Positions 10,847-19,812 of a stretch of 64,000 nt of DNA are shown here, in pieces. The DNA lies in NCBI GenBank assembly GCA_023898505.1, contig CP060226.1:992001-1056000 (forward strand), written 5' to 3'. The position numbers and the translations under genes were made by a program. How positions within the stretch are numbered: position 1 is the stretch's first letter; the number at the start of each line of letters is the position of its first letter. Source of the DNA: Candidatus Peribacteria bacterium. Its GTDB lineage: Bacteria; Patescibacteriota; Gracilibacteria; BD1-5; UBA6164. The notes under the pieces were generated by a model. The model searched no databases and had not been told where the DNA came from. It saw nothing but the letters and a program-made list of their open reading frames with translations.

Positions 10847-11638
10847 ATGATTGGAGAAAAAATACAGATTCAAAATCTACACGTTGGAGTTGGAGATAAA
10901 GAGATCTTGCAGGGAGTAAACCTGACCTTTGAACTCGGGAAAAATTACTGTCTTCTTGGGAAAAATGGAAGTGGGAAATCAACCCTCAGTTCTGTACTGA
11001 TGGGAAGTCCAGAGTATGAAGTGAGGGGCGGAAGTATTGAAGTATATAATCCATCCCAACCTTCCTTTCCTACGAAAGGAAGGGGCGATACTGTGATAGA
11101 TATAGTATCATTATCACCGGAAGAAAGAAGTCAGTATGGAATTTTTCTTTCGTTTCAGCATGTGCCTGAAATTTTAGGGATTAAACTGAGTGAATACTTG
11201 CGTACGATTTACAATATCCACTTGAAGCAAACCCAACCAGAAGTACGAGAACTGTCTCCGTTTATTTTTAAACGTTTTATCGTTCCCTACTTAGAAGAAC
11301 TCCATATCGATCCAGTATTTTTAGATCGTGATCTCAATGTTGGGTTTTCTGGTGGAGAAAAAAGAAAGATAGAAATCCTGCAGATGAAACTCATTGGACC
11401 AAAATATATTATCCTCGATGAGATTGACAGTGGGCTCGATATCGATGCATTTAAACGCGTGGCAGAACTCCTCAAAAGTATCAATAGTGAGAGCAATAGT
11501 ATCATCATTATTACCCACTATTTTACGATACTGGAGTATGTGGAGGTCGATGAAGTCTATGTCCTAGAAAAAGGAAAAGTAGTGGAACATGGGGGAAAAG
11601 AAGTGATTGAGAAAGTGAAGGAGGGGGGGTATAGGTAA
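10847..11638 (+). CDS. sufC: SUF system ATPase SufC
   Basis: ABC-type ATPase that drives Fe-S cluster assembly on the SufBCD scaffold. Walker A GKNGSGKST, Q-loop FLSFQHVPEILG, signature FSGGEKRK, Walker B IILDEIDSG and the H-loop ITHYF are all present. I chose ATG 10847, but an in-frame GTG at 10838 is an alternative. Between the Walker A region and the Q-loop it carries an extra peptide (YNPSQPSFPTKGRGD, about residues 66-80) encoded by a small palindromic repeat. It opens the suf cluster. No TGA glycine was needed in this gene. Confidence 0.95.
   Translation: MIGEKIQIQNLHVGVGDKEILQGVNLTFELGKNYCLLGKNGSGKSTLSSVLMGSPEYEVRGGSIEVYNPSQPSFPTKGRGDTVIDIVSLSPEERSQYGIFLSFQHVPEILGIKLSEYLRTIYNIHLKQTQPEVRELSPFIFKRFIVPYLEELHIDPVFLDRDLNVGFSGGEKRKIEILQMKLIGPKYIILDEIDSGLDIDAFKRVAELLKSINSESNSIIIITHYFTILEYVEVDEVYVLEKGKVVEHGGKEVIEKVKEGGYR
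11052..11090. repeat. Palindromic repeat read in frame inside sufC
   Basis: CTTCCTTTCC TACG AAAGGAAGG forms a near-perfect stem in the coding strand. A close relative (CTTCCTTTCCTACGAACGG...) is inside the pilin gene at 52625. It adds about 13 residues to SufC where the family has a short loop. Confidence 0.75.
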
Positions 11639-11697
11639 GGCACCAAAAAAGGCCAGCATATGCTAAGCCTTCCTTGTTTTTTAGGAATTTCCATAGA

Positions 11698-11877
11698 TTA
11701 TTCTTCTAGGTAAATTCCCCTCCATCCCCCCTTTTCTCACATCACTAACTTCATGAGCCCTCCCCAGTTTGATTGTATACCGTAATAAACAAACCCCCAG
11801 GTATAGACCGCGAGGGTCACACCAATTAAAAATTTAAGGGGGGTTGATATCTTTCCATCTTTTGGTAACATATCCAT
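11698..11877 (-). CDS. Small membrane protein
   Basis: The protein is 59 residues, MDMLPKDGKISTPLKFLIG then a single hydrophobic segment (LIGVTLAVYTWGFVYYGI) and a tail with Trp and Gly, ending TAA. It has one TGA glycine at 11737. Its start lies 56 bp from the divergent sufB start. No family is recognised. The topology suggests a one-pass inner membrane peptide. Confidence 0.55.
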
Positions 11878-11933
11878 GGTGTAACTCCATAGGGTTGTGA
11901 ACGGCGAATGTATATTAAAGATAATATATATAT

Positions 11934-13388
11934 ATGTCAAATAATAATATAGAAAAATTAAATTATGATCCTGAATCAAGTTCAGGATGACAAGTATCTA
12001 CAGTAACTACCTCCGGAACCTGGGACTTCAAGGATGAGGTCGTATATAGTGAAAAAGCTATTCCTGGGATCAGTGAAACGGTGGTACGTCAGATATCTCG
12101 TGCTAATCACGACCCAGATTGGATGCTAGAGCTTCGTTTGAAGGCACTCAATATCTATGCACAAAAGTCTATGCCGACGTGGGGACCAGATATCTCGAAA
12201 CTAGACCTCGCAAGTATCTACTACTTTGCAAAACCAGAAGGTGCGGGAGACAACAAGAGTTGGGATGATGTCCCGGAAAATATTAAGCGTACCTTTGATA
12301 AACTCGGGATTCCCGAAGCAGAAAAAAAGGCACTCGCAGGAGTGGGAGCACAGTATGACAGTGAGGTAGTATACCATAAACTTAAAGAAGAACTGGTGGA
12401 ACAAGGGGTTATCTTTGATGATATGACCCATGCTCTGCAAAAACCAGAGTATGAGGAGATTATCAAGAAATATTTTTCCAAATCAATACCCCTGACTGAT
12501 CATAAATTTGCTGCACTGCACTATGCGGTGTGGAGTGGAGGGACATTTCTCTATGTGCCGAAAGGAGTAAAAATCTCTGAACCGCTGCAGTCCTACTTTC
12601 GTATGAATGTACAGTCATGAGGTCAGTTTGAGCATACGCTGATCATCCTCGAAGATCAATCCGAAGCTCACTATATCGAAGGGTGTAGCGCTCCAAAGTA
12701 TGATACCAATTCTCTCCACGCTGGAGGAGTAGAGATATTTGTGGGAAAAGAGGCAAAGATGCGCTATAGCTCGGTAGAAAACTGGAGTCTCGATACCTAT
12801 AATCTCAATACTAAGCGAGCGATTGTCGAAGCACACGGATATATGGAGTGGGTTGGAGGAAATATGGGATCCAATACGACGATGCTCTATCCCTGCAGTA
12901 TCTTAAAGGGAGATTATGCTAAAGCCGATCATCTTGGGGTTGCCTTTGCAAACACCGGACAAAACCAAGACACGGGAGCCAAGGTCATCCATATCGGAAA
13001 ACACACCTCCAGCAATGTCATCTCAAAATCCATCTCCAAGTGAGGAGGAATCAGTACCTATCGAGGACTTGTAGATATCAAGAAATCGGCAGAGGGCGCG
13101 GTATCTCAGGTAGAGTGTGATGGACTTATCCTCGACGAGAGCTCTGTTTCCAATGCGATTCCAGATATTGTCGTCGGGAACTCGAGTGGGACGGTAGCGC
13201 ATGAAGCGAGCGCGGGAAAGATAAATCCTGAAGACCTTTTCTATCTTCAGTCTCGAGGGATAAGTGAAGATGCTGCCAAGGCGATGATTGTGAATGGATT
13301 TATCTCTCCGATCGTAAAAGAGCTACCGCTCGAGTATGCCAGTGAGATGAATGTGCTCATCGGGATGGAGATGGAGAATAGTTTATAA
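11934..13388 (+). CDS. sufB: Fe-S cluster assembly scaffold SufB
   Basis: The 484-residue protein carries typical SufB blocks (ISRANHDPDWMLELRLKAL, LHYAVWSGGTFLYVPKGV, EGCSAPKY, VGGNMGSNTTMLYP, GAKVIHIGKHTSS, YRGLVDI, VSQVECDGLI). TGA glycines lie at 12618 and 13041. It forms the SufBCD scaffold where clusters are built. The start ATG 11934 follows an alternating TATATATATA tract that is shared with the A-type carrier start. The first 20 codons contain a palindromic repeat (11967-11991) read as DPESSSGGQ, including a TGA. A downstream start would remove it, but no other ATG is near. Confidence 0.96.
11967..11991. repeat. Palindromic repeat inside the sufB N-terminus
   Basis: GATCCTGAA TCAAG TTCAGGATGAC, a dispersed hairpin unit. 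In the sufB frame it is read DPESSSGG, with its terminal TGA as glycine, so it would truncate SufB under the standard code. Confidence 0.85.
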
Positions 13389-13510
13389 TGAAGAGTGAAT
13401 AGTGAAAAGTGATAGTTGTCATTCCTGCGAAGGCAGGAATCTATAATTGTAAGCAACTTCCAGAAAAAATACAAATAAAAAACGCCCTTTTCGTCGGGCC
13501 GACGGTGTTG
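13389..13510. other. Intergenic repeats after sufB
   Basis: It contains GTCATTCCTGCG AAGG CAGGAATCT (from 13428), a further member of the palindromic repeat set, and a GC-rich hairpin CGTCGGGCCGACG near 13489 that may end the leftward small gene. Confidence 0.55.
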
Positions 13511-13753
13511 TTAATGGAACAGGACGTTGCGTATGAGGATGCTTGGCTGTATTGCCAGCCAACTTAGTGCTCGTACTACCCAGCTTATTATCGTGATGAC
13601 AACCACGATTTTTCCAGTCTCCCAGAGAGAGAGAAACATCACTCTCCATCCATAGGTTGTATTATTGGCCTTATAGATGCCAAAACCTAACGCTATGTAT
13701 ATGATAGCGAAACCGATGAAGTTCTCAACCAGGCCCCATACTTCAGGCTCCAT
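13511..13753 (-). CDS. Small two-pass membrane protein
   Basis: The protein has 80 residues with start MEPEVWGLVENFIGFAIIY. Two hydrophobic segments (FIGFAIIYIALGFGI and GKIVVVITIISWVVRALSWL) are separated by a polar loop. There are no TGA codons and the stop is TAA. It sits divergently upstream of the A-type carrier, mirroring the small membrane gene in front of sufB. I do not recognise a family. Confidence 0.6.
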   Translation of the reverse strand: MEPEVWGLVENFIGFAIIYIALGFGIYKANNTTYGWRVMFLSLWETGKIVVVITIISWVVRALSWLAIQPSILIRNVLFH

Positions 13754-13813
13754 GAATTACCCCTTTTTGTACAGTCGGATTGACTGCAAGAATTACTTTA
13801 GCAATATATATAT

Positions 13814-14305
13814 ATGTCAATACAACTTGATACAAATACTCTGAAATACTTTCAGGAAAAGTGAGCAACGAAGCTAAAAATATTTTTTTATGAGGCTGGT
13901 TGTAGTGGGACCAAGGTGGATATTACCGATGATTTTGAGGTGGATGAGAGTCTTATTTGTCATTCTGAACTTGCGCACCCCAAGAACTCGATGGATTCAG
14001 AATCATTAAAGGGTAACGATATAAATTATGATCCCGTATCAAGTACGGGATGACAGGAACATGAATCTTGAATACAAGGCATAAATATCTATGTCCCGAA
14101 AAAAGATGCAGAAAAGTTTGAAAATTGTCGTATCACTCGTACGGTAAAAGCCGATCATACAGGCAAAGAAAAAGTACGATATATCTTCACTTCGGAACAA
14201 GTAAAAGGACGCTGTGGATGCGGGAGTAGTTTTAATTTTACAGGAGCAAAAAAACCAAAGATAGATATGGAGAAGTTGAAGCAGTTGAAAAAGAGATTTG
14301 GATAA
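13814..14305 (+). CDS. sufA: A-type Fe-S carrier (SufA/IscA family) with a repeat-encoded insert
   Basis: The 163-residue protein has the family cysteines: C30 in YEAGCSGTKVDI and the C-terminal pair in GRCGCGSSFNF. These bind the cluster passed on from SufBCD. Family members are usually 105-125 residues. The excess lies between about residues 49 and 81, where two dispersed palindromic repeats (13959-14004 and 14030-14054) are read in frame as HSELAHPKNSMDSES and DPVSSTGGQ. TGA at residue 17 and in the second repeat encode glycine. It follows sufB and precedes sufD. Gene name is by family and context. Confidence 0.85.
13959..14004. repeat. Palindromic repeat in sufA, copy 1
   Basis: GTCATTCTGAAC...GATTCAGAATC with an inner CAAGAACTCG segment. 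It is the same design as the intergenic copies at 10684 and 37455 and here is translated. Confidence 0.85.
14030..14054. repeat. Palindromic repeat in sufA, copy 2
   Basis: GATCCCGTA TCAAG TACGGGATGAC. Same length, spacing and TGAC end as the sufB copy, with compensating changes in both stem arms. Confidence 0.85.
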
Positions 14306-14382
14306 TCTTTTTTCTTCCCTCTTTGACTAAAGGGCGATTGAAGGGGGATAATAGATGGAGTATTATTAACAAACAACAACCT

Positions 14383-15054
14383 ATGCAAATCACTGGTTCA
14401 TGAATATATACACTCTCTGAGTGAGGAGAGATACAGCTTTCACCAAACCTTGCGGTTACTCTTATCGATGACGGGGGGATGGAGGATATCCATCTCATCG
14501 TTGCAGAAAATACACAAGTAGAGTATATTGGTTATATGTCCGAGAAGTGGCATAGTATCGAAGTTGACCTCGTGTGAGCGAAATCAAAGATTCACTTTCG
14601 TTCGGTACTGTTGGCAAGATGAGAGGAAGATATCACATCACAGATACGAGTACATGTGGCAGCCTATAAGAGTCAAGCAGATGTAAAGATTCTTTCTATT
14701 TCTACGGAAGGAGGGAGTATTGGACTTGACGGTATCATCAGTATCCCACAAGGAATTCACGGAGCAAAGGGGAGATTGACAGAGAAAAATCTCTTTTTAT
14801 GAGATTCTGGAAAGATCCAAGGGATTCCGCAGTTGCTGGTGGCATCGAGTGATGTCGAGGCAAATCATGCCTGTAATATCGAACGAATCAGTGATGAAAA
14901 ACTCTTTTACTTGCGTTCTCGAGGAGTCGGAAGAGAAAATGCCCTTGCCATGATGATAGAAGCAGAACTTCGAGATATGTATCGTTGTTATTTGATGATT
15001 GATAGTGTTGGCTATGAACAATTACTTGAAAAGATCCTGAAAAAAATACAATAA
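14383..15054 (+). CDS. sufD: Short SufD-like Fe-S assembly protein
   Basis: The 223-residue protein has the C-terminal SufB/SufD beta-helix and ends in the SufD-type block DVEANHACNIERISDEKLFYLRSRG. The histidine in ANHAC matches the conserved SufD His that helps iron entry. Full SufD is about 400 residues, so the N-terminal helical region is missing. Glycines at several sites are TGA. It probably forms the SufBCD complex with the upstream sufB and sufC. A gap of 26 bp leads to sufS. The SufD rather than SufB label rests on this block and on a separate complete SufB next door. Confidence 0.8.
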
Positions 15055-15080
15055 CCTAATATTTTAATCCCAGATATAGT

Positions 15081-16367
15081 ATGTCAATGAAAGAATATTT
15101 CCCAATTTTTGAAAACAATCCTGGACTCGTATATATGGACTCTACTGCTACGAGCCAAAAGCCAAGACAGGTAATTGATGGAGTGAGTGAGTATCTCTCT
15201 CATGATTATTCAAATATACATAGATGAGCCTATTCGCTCGCCGAAAGGTCTGAAAAGATGTATGTGGATTCAAAGAAAAAAGTAGCCGAGTATATAGGAG
15301 CAGAGAATTGGAAGGAAATAATTTATAGTTTCAATTCTACCTATGCATCAAATCTCCTCGTGACTTCTCTCAGAAGGTCGGGGTATTTTCAAAAAGGAGA
15401 TAAGGTATTGGTTTCAATTGTCGAGCATCATGCTAATGTGGTTCCATGGCTAATTTTAGCGGAGGAAGTAGGAGTAGAAGTTGAGTATATCCGTGTACAT
15501 GAGGATTTTTCTTTGGACTTTGAGGATTTAGCATCAAAGCTCGATGATCGAGTAAAAGCGGTATCATTGACACATGTGTCCAATGTCACGGGAGAAATAT
15601 TTGATTTAGAGAGAGTGAATCATTTGTTGAGTGAAAGATACCCACCCCTAACCCCTCCCTATCAAGGAGGGGAAGAAAATATCCCTCCCCTTACTAGGGG
15701 GAGGCAAGGAGGGGGAAGACCACTGTTTATCGTGGATGCATCTCAAAGTGTGCCACATATGGCGGTCGATGTACAAAAGATTGGCTGTGATTTTCTCTTT
15801 TTTACATGACATAAAGTGATGGCAGACAGTGGTATTGGAGTGTTATGGGGAAAAGAAGCATTATTATCAGAGATGAAACCAGCCTTTTCTTGAGGTGGGG
15901 CTATCTCTTGGGTAAAAAAAACCTGCTTTAAAGAGGCGCCATTGCCAGATAGATTTGAGCCAGGAACTCCAAACTTGAGCGGTGCTATGAGTCTCCTGAA
16001 AGCGTATGAGTTTATCGAAAGTATTGGGGGATATCCCCAAATAGAAGCGATAGAAAAAGAATTATCGGAGTATTTTTTACAAAAATTTTGAGAAGTTTCG
16101 GGGGTTAGGCTTATCGGGAGTACGAAGAGTGATTCCAGAGTCAGCGTTTTTAGTTTTATTGTGGACGGAGTTCACTCTCTCGATGTAGCAGATTACCTTG
16201 CCGATCATGATATCTGTATCCGTGCAGGTCAGCACTGTGCCGAACCATTTATGGGAGAACTTTGAGTACATCATACTTGCAGAGCGAGCTTGTATATCTA
16301 TAATACCAGAGAAGATATCGATAGATTTTTTGAGGTGTTAGAACAAGCGATTTTAGAACTTAAATAA
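15081..16367 (+). CDS. sufS: Cysteine desulfurase SufS with a repeat-encoded insert
   Basis: PLP enzyme that takes sulfur from cysteine for cluster assembly. The PLP lysine is K245 in FTGHKVMADSGIGVLWG and the catalytic cysteine is C386 in RAGQHCAEPFMG. The chain is 428 residues against about 405-410 usual. The excess (about residues 187-214, PPLTPPYQGGEENIPPLTRG and following) is encoded by two CCCTCCC/GGGAGGG hairpins and precedes the VDASQS strand. TGA glycines are at 15807 (before HK), 15891, 16089 and 16263. ATG 15081 gives a normal N-terminus. Confidence 0.95.
15641..15718. repeat. Palindromic GC-rich repeat inside sufS
   Basis: Two adjoining hairpins, CCCCTCCCT ATCA AGGAGGGG and CCCTCCCC TTACTAG GGGGAGG, in a gene that is otherwise AT-rich. 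Both are translated in frame. Related units follow atpD and lie in the copper ATPase and the pilin. Confidence 0.85.
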
Positions 16368-16371
16368 TTAT

Positions 16372-16998
16372 ATGGAATACCTGGCACTTATTGGAACAAT
16401 ATGTTTAGTTCATGTCATCAGTGTTATGAGTCCGTGACCAGATTTTGTTTTGTGTGTGAGGAACTCTATGGTATATGGAAGGAAGACAGGAATATATACG
16501 GCATTTTGACTATCTATAGGAATTTTAGTTCATATTTTGTATTGTGCATTTGGTTTAGCACTTATTATCTCAAAATCGATTATCCTCTTCAATATTATTA
16601 AATTATTTGGTGCTGCATATCTCATATATATCGGTTATAAATCACTTATTGCAAAGAAATCAACCATTCAAATTGATACATCTCTGCAAACTCCACTTTC
16701 TCCTTTTTCAGCGTTTAAGATTTGATTCTTGGGAAATGTCCTTAATCCTAAGGCAACGGTATACTTCCTTAGTTTGTTTACATTTGTGATTTCTCCTGAT
16801 GTTCCTCTTATAATTCTTGTCATCATATCCGCTTTGATGGTCTGTATTATGTTTGTCTGGTTTAGTCTCGTGGCCCTATTTTTTACCCATGAGAAGGTGC
16901 TCAAAGTATTTAAACGAGGTGAAAAATATTTTAACAGACTATTTGGTTTTTTGCTCGTATTACTTGGAATAAAGGTGGCAACTTCAAGTGTTAGTTAG
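16372..16998 (+). CDS. LysE/RhtB-family exporter
   Basis: The 208-residue membrane protein has about five or six hydrophobic segments and the family signature SPGPDFVLCVRNS near the N-terminus, where the glycine is TGA. LysE/RhtB proteins export amino acids or related small molecules. The substrate cannot be told from sequence. It starts 4 bp after sufS and ends 19 bp before sufU, so it is probably co-transcribed with the suf genes, which hints at a link to cysteine or alanine handling (inference). Confidence 0.88.
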
Positions 16999-17017
16999 TA
17001 TTTAGGCGTTATTTTTT

Positions 17018-17419
17018 ATGTACAACGAAACAATTACATTTTACAGTAAAACTCCTCCAAATAAGGGGGTGCTTGAGAAATTTGATGTCTCATATTGGGA
17101 AGAAAATCGTACCTGTGGAGATGACTTAAAAGTGTATATTAGAGTTGATGATGGGGAAATAGCCGATTGGTCATTTGAGGGAGATACGGCCATTATCACT
17201 ACGGCGTGTGCCAGTATCTTTGGAGAGAGTATTATTGGGATGAGGCTTGAGGAGATATTTGACTTGAGATATGAATACATAGAATCACTCATAGAACAAC
17301 CCGTTTCTGAACGTCGCAAGCAGGCATCAGTGCTTTGATTGCTAACGACCAGAAATGCCCTGCATAAGTACCTGCAGGATGGAAAACTAGATACCTTTGA
17401 GGATGTAATAGACCACTAG
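17018..17419 (+). CDS. sufU: SufU/IscU-type protein lacking the third cysteine
   Basis: The 133-residue protein has C33 in RTCGDD and C64 in TTACASIFGES, the first two ligands of the IscU/SufU fold. The third ligand, usually in an RxxCA block, is replaced by Q102 in ERRKQASVLGLL. SufU takes sulfur from SufS using zinc and these cysteines, so the Gln may change metal binding or function. The glycine after ASVL is TGA. The gene follows sufS and the exporter closely and is followed by a GIY-YIG unit. ATG 17018 is the only good start. Confidence 0.88.
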
Positions 17420-17421
17420 TC

Positions 17422-17456
17422 GTCATTACGAGGCGCGATAGCAACGAAGTAATCTT
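17422..17456. repeat. Left inverted repeat of GIY-YIG unit
   Basis: GTCATTACGAGGCGCGATAG...GAAGTAATCTT. It pairs with 17756-17787 in reverse complement, with a few mismatches and a short gap. It begins 2 bp after the sufU stop. Confidence 0.75.
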
Positions 17457-17466
17457 TTTAAAGAAC

Positions 17467-17757
17467 ATGAGTAAAAAAGGATATGTATATATACTTGCTA
17501 GTAAAAGAAACGGAGTCTTATATATTTGAGTAACATCGAATTTAATAAAAAGAATATATGAACATAAAAGCGAACTCATAGAAGGGTTTACAAAAAGATA
17601 TCATATAAAAAGACTTGTATACTTTGAAATATATGAAAATATGTATGATGCGATATCAAGAGAAAAACAGTTAAAATCATGAAGTAGAGAAAATAAAGTA
17701 GCTCTTATTGAAAACAAAAATAAGTATTGGGAAGATTTGTATGATACAATTTTGTAA
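17467..17757 (+). CDS. GIY-YIG nuclease domain protein
   Basis: The 96-residue single-domain protein has GYVYILASKRNGVLYIGVTS (VYI...LYIG, the GIY-YIG equivalents), then R29 in NLIKRIYEHK, the glutamate in SREKQLK, and a C-terminal helix with N-K-Y. These small UvrC-N/YhbQ-like proteins are common in CPR genomes and resemble homing endonuclease catalytic domains. The glycine in YIG is TGA, as is one in KSGS. The unit is enclosed by inverted repeats, and the right repeat overlaps its stop codon. It separates sufU from the Rrf2 gene. Confidence 0.9.
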
Positions 17758-17787
17758 GATTGCTTCGTCATCCTTCCTCGCAATGAC
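17756..17787. repeat. Right inverted repeat of GIY-YIG unit
   Basis: AAGATTGCTTCGTC...CGCAATGAC. Reverse complement matches the left arm at 17422-17456 at both ends (GTCATT.CGAGG and CGAAG.AATCTT). Confidence 0.75.
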
Positions 17788-17826
17788 AGTATTTAATAAT
17801 TATACATCTAATTTTAACAGCTTCTT

Positions 17827-18222
17827 ATGATAAAGCTTTCAAAAACTGGGTCGTATGCACTCAGAAGTGTTGTGCATATTGCGAAGCATGGTTCTGGTTT
17901 GGTAACAATTTGAGAGATTGCTCAGAAACAGGAGATTAGTGAGAATTTACTTCGTCGTATTATTTCCCAGCTTGAAAAGGCGGGGATTTTAGCTACGACC
18001 AAAGGAAGAAATGGAGGGATACAACTAGGAAAGTCACCAGAAAGCATTTCTGTATATGATATCCTAAAGGCTGTAGGAGAGGAGCTTGGAATTTCAGAAT
18101 GTACACGAGGAGAGCACTGTGAAAGAGAGGATTATTGTGTTACTACTCATATACTTTGAAGTCTCCAAAAAGGGTTTACTGCGCTTCTCAAGATGCATAC
18201 GGTAGATAAAATTATAAAGTAA
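17827..18222 (+). CDS. Rrf2-family transcription regulator (IscR-like)
   Basis: The 131-residue protein starts MIKLSKTGSYALRSVVHIAK, the winged-helix N-terminus of Rrf2 proteins, and has ECTRGEHCEREDYC, a C-x5-C-x5-C set that in IscR/NsrR binds an Fe-S cluster. It ends the suf cluster, so it probably senses Fe-S status and controls these genes (inference). TGA glycines precede EIAQK and SLQKG. Spacing from the GIY-YIG unit is 69 bp. Confidence 0.9.
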
Positions 18223-18404
18223 TAAAAACATGCCGTCATTCCTGCGAAGGCAGGAATCTGTGAAATAATTTTTTCTTAAAAGATGTAAATATAATAAATC
18301 CCCGGAACAAGTCCGAGGATGGTATTCTTTGGGAATTGATATTACTATAGATTCCTACCTTCCCCGCTAAAGACGCGACACGGCGGAGGAATGACGTGGG
18401 TATT
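18223..18404. repeat. Intergenic cluster of palindromic repeats
   Basis: Between the Rrf2 gene and tyrS. It contains GTCATTCCTGCGAAGG...GAATCTG (18235-18260), CCCCGGAACAAGTCCGAGG near 18300, and a GC-rich remnant CGACACGGCGGAGGAATGACG near 18373. These are members of the dispersed repeat set and may also help terminate both convergent transcripts. Confidence 0.65.
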
Positions 18405-19682
18405 CTATTTTAAGATGAGTTTAAAATTTTTCTTTCATTTTCTGAGAAGCATTGTCCCATTTGCTAAGAAACTTTGGCTCATATCTTGCTTGGTATCTAC
18501 TACCTTTTCTTCATTGATGTAGATAGCCCCTGATTGTACAGCATTTCTTGCTTCACTATTGGAGTTGGCAAGACCTGATTTTACGATGGTTTCGAAGAGG
18601 TTTTCATTTTCATACTTGAATCCTCCGATTTCTGTATAGGTAGCTTCAAGCTCCTCGGATGACATCTCCTGTACGAGTGTAACTTTATCTCCCTCTCAAA
18701 ATAGTAATTCTGAAATCTTTTTGCTGGTTTCGGCTTCATGGTTTCCATGTACCAAAGATACAACCGTATGAGCTAACACCTTTTGTCATTCTCTATTTTC
18801 GGGAGCGCTCATATGATTTTCAACGATTTTTTTGATTTCTTTTTCCTCAAGGTAGGAAAAGAGGAGAAGATAGCGTTCGATATCTGCATCAAGGGTATTC
18901 ATGAAATACTGGTACATCGCATATGGCGAAGTTTTTTTTGTATCAAGCCAGATGGCATTTCCTTCAGATTTTCCAAACTTCTTTCCATTGGCGTCCACGA
19001 TAAGTTTATTGGTAACCCCGTAGACTTCCGGACCACCTTTTTTTTGGATGAGCTCGATACCACTGAGGATTCCATCCCATTCATCGCTTCCTCCTACTTC
19101 GAGAATTACATTATGATGTTTGTTGAGATGATAAAAGTCATACCCCATAATGAGCATATAACTAAACTCCGCATAACTAATCCACTTATCTGGGTCTGTG
19201 ACTCTTTTTTTGACAATATCTTTCCCGAGCATCCAGTTTACGGTCATAAATCTTCCGACTTCTCTTAAGAAATCAAGGACATTCATATCCTTGAAAAAGT
19301 CATAATTATTCACAATCTCATACTGTAGTGTCTTCCCCGTCTGCTTTTCCACATTTTGCACGAGGAGGGAAAATTGTTTCGTGATTCCTTGTTGGTTTTT
19401 TTGGAGATCTTCTTCAGTGAGAATGGGTCTTTCTTTATCTTTTCCAGAGGGATTTCCGATAGTAGAGGTAGCTCCTCCTACCAGGAGATAACACTTATTT
19501 CCCGCGAGCATAAAGTGAATGGCCATTTGTAGGGCTACGAAGTTTCCAATCGTCATACTATCCGCACTACAATCAACTCAAAAGTAGAAGTTATTTCCTC
19601 CTTGTTCAAACTGTTTAAATACCGCTTCATTCGTAAATTGGTGGAGAAATCCTCGAGAGGTCAGTGTTTGTTGTAAATTCAT
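18405..19682 (-). CDS. tyrS: Tyrosyl-tRNA synthetase
   Basis: The 425-residue class I synthetase has DCSADSMTIGN (HIGH-type region), GGATSTIGNPSGK, the tyrosine pocket (MLIMGYDFYHLNK, GGSDEWDG) and the KFGKSEGNAIW (KMSKS-type) loop, plus a C-terminal S4 RNA-binding domain ending MLLRKGKKNF. The catalytic glycine positions are kept, with TGA at 18435 in the S4 tail and in NFYFGVD. It charges tRNA-Tyr. Start ATG at 19682 gives the family N-terminus MNLQQTLTSRGFLHQ. Confidence 0.95.
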
Positions 19683-19812
19683 GGGAAAGTATCAAAAAAT
19701 AGTACCATATTTTTATATGGAAAATCGTGCATAAATCAAAAAGATTTGCGATTTTAAGAGATTTTGCTACATTTAACTTTGATTACAAATATTATACAAC
19801 ATCTTCGTTTTC

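Noticed and set aside
13389..14060. CRISPR array
   Set aside because: Repeats are few, of mixed length, palindromic and partly inside coding sequence, with no regular spacers and no cas genes nearby.
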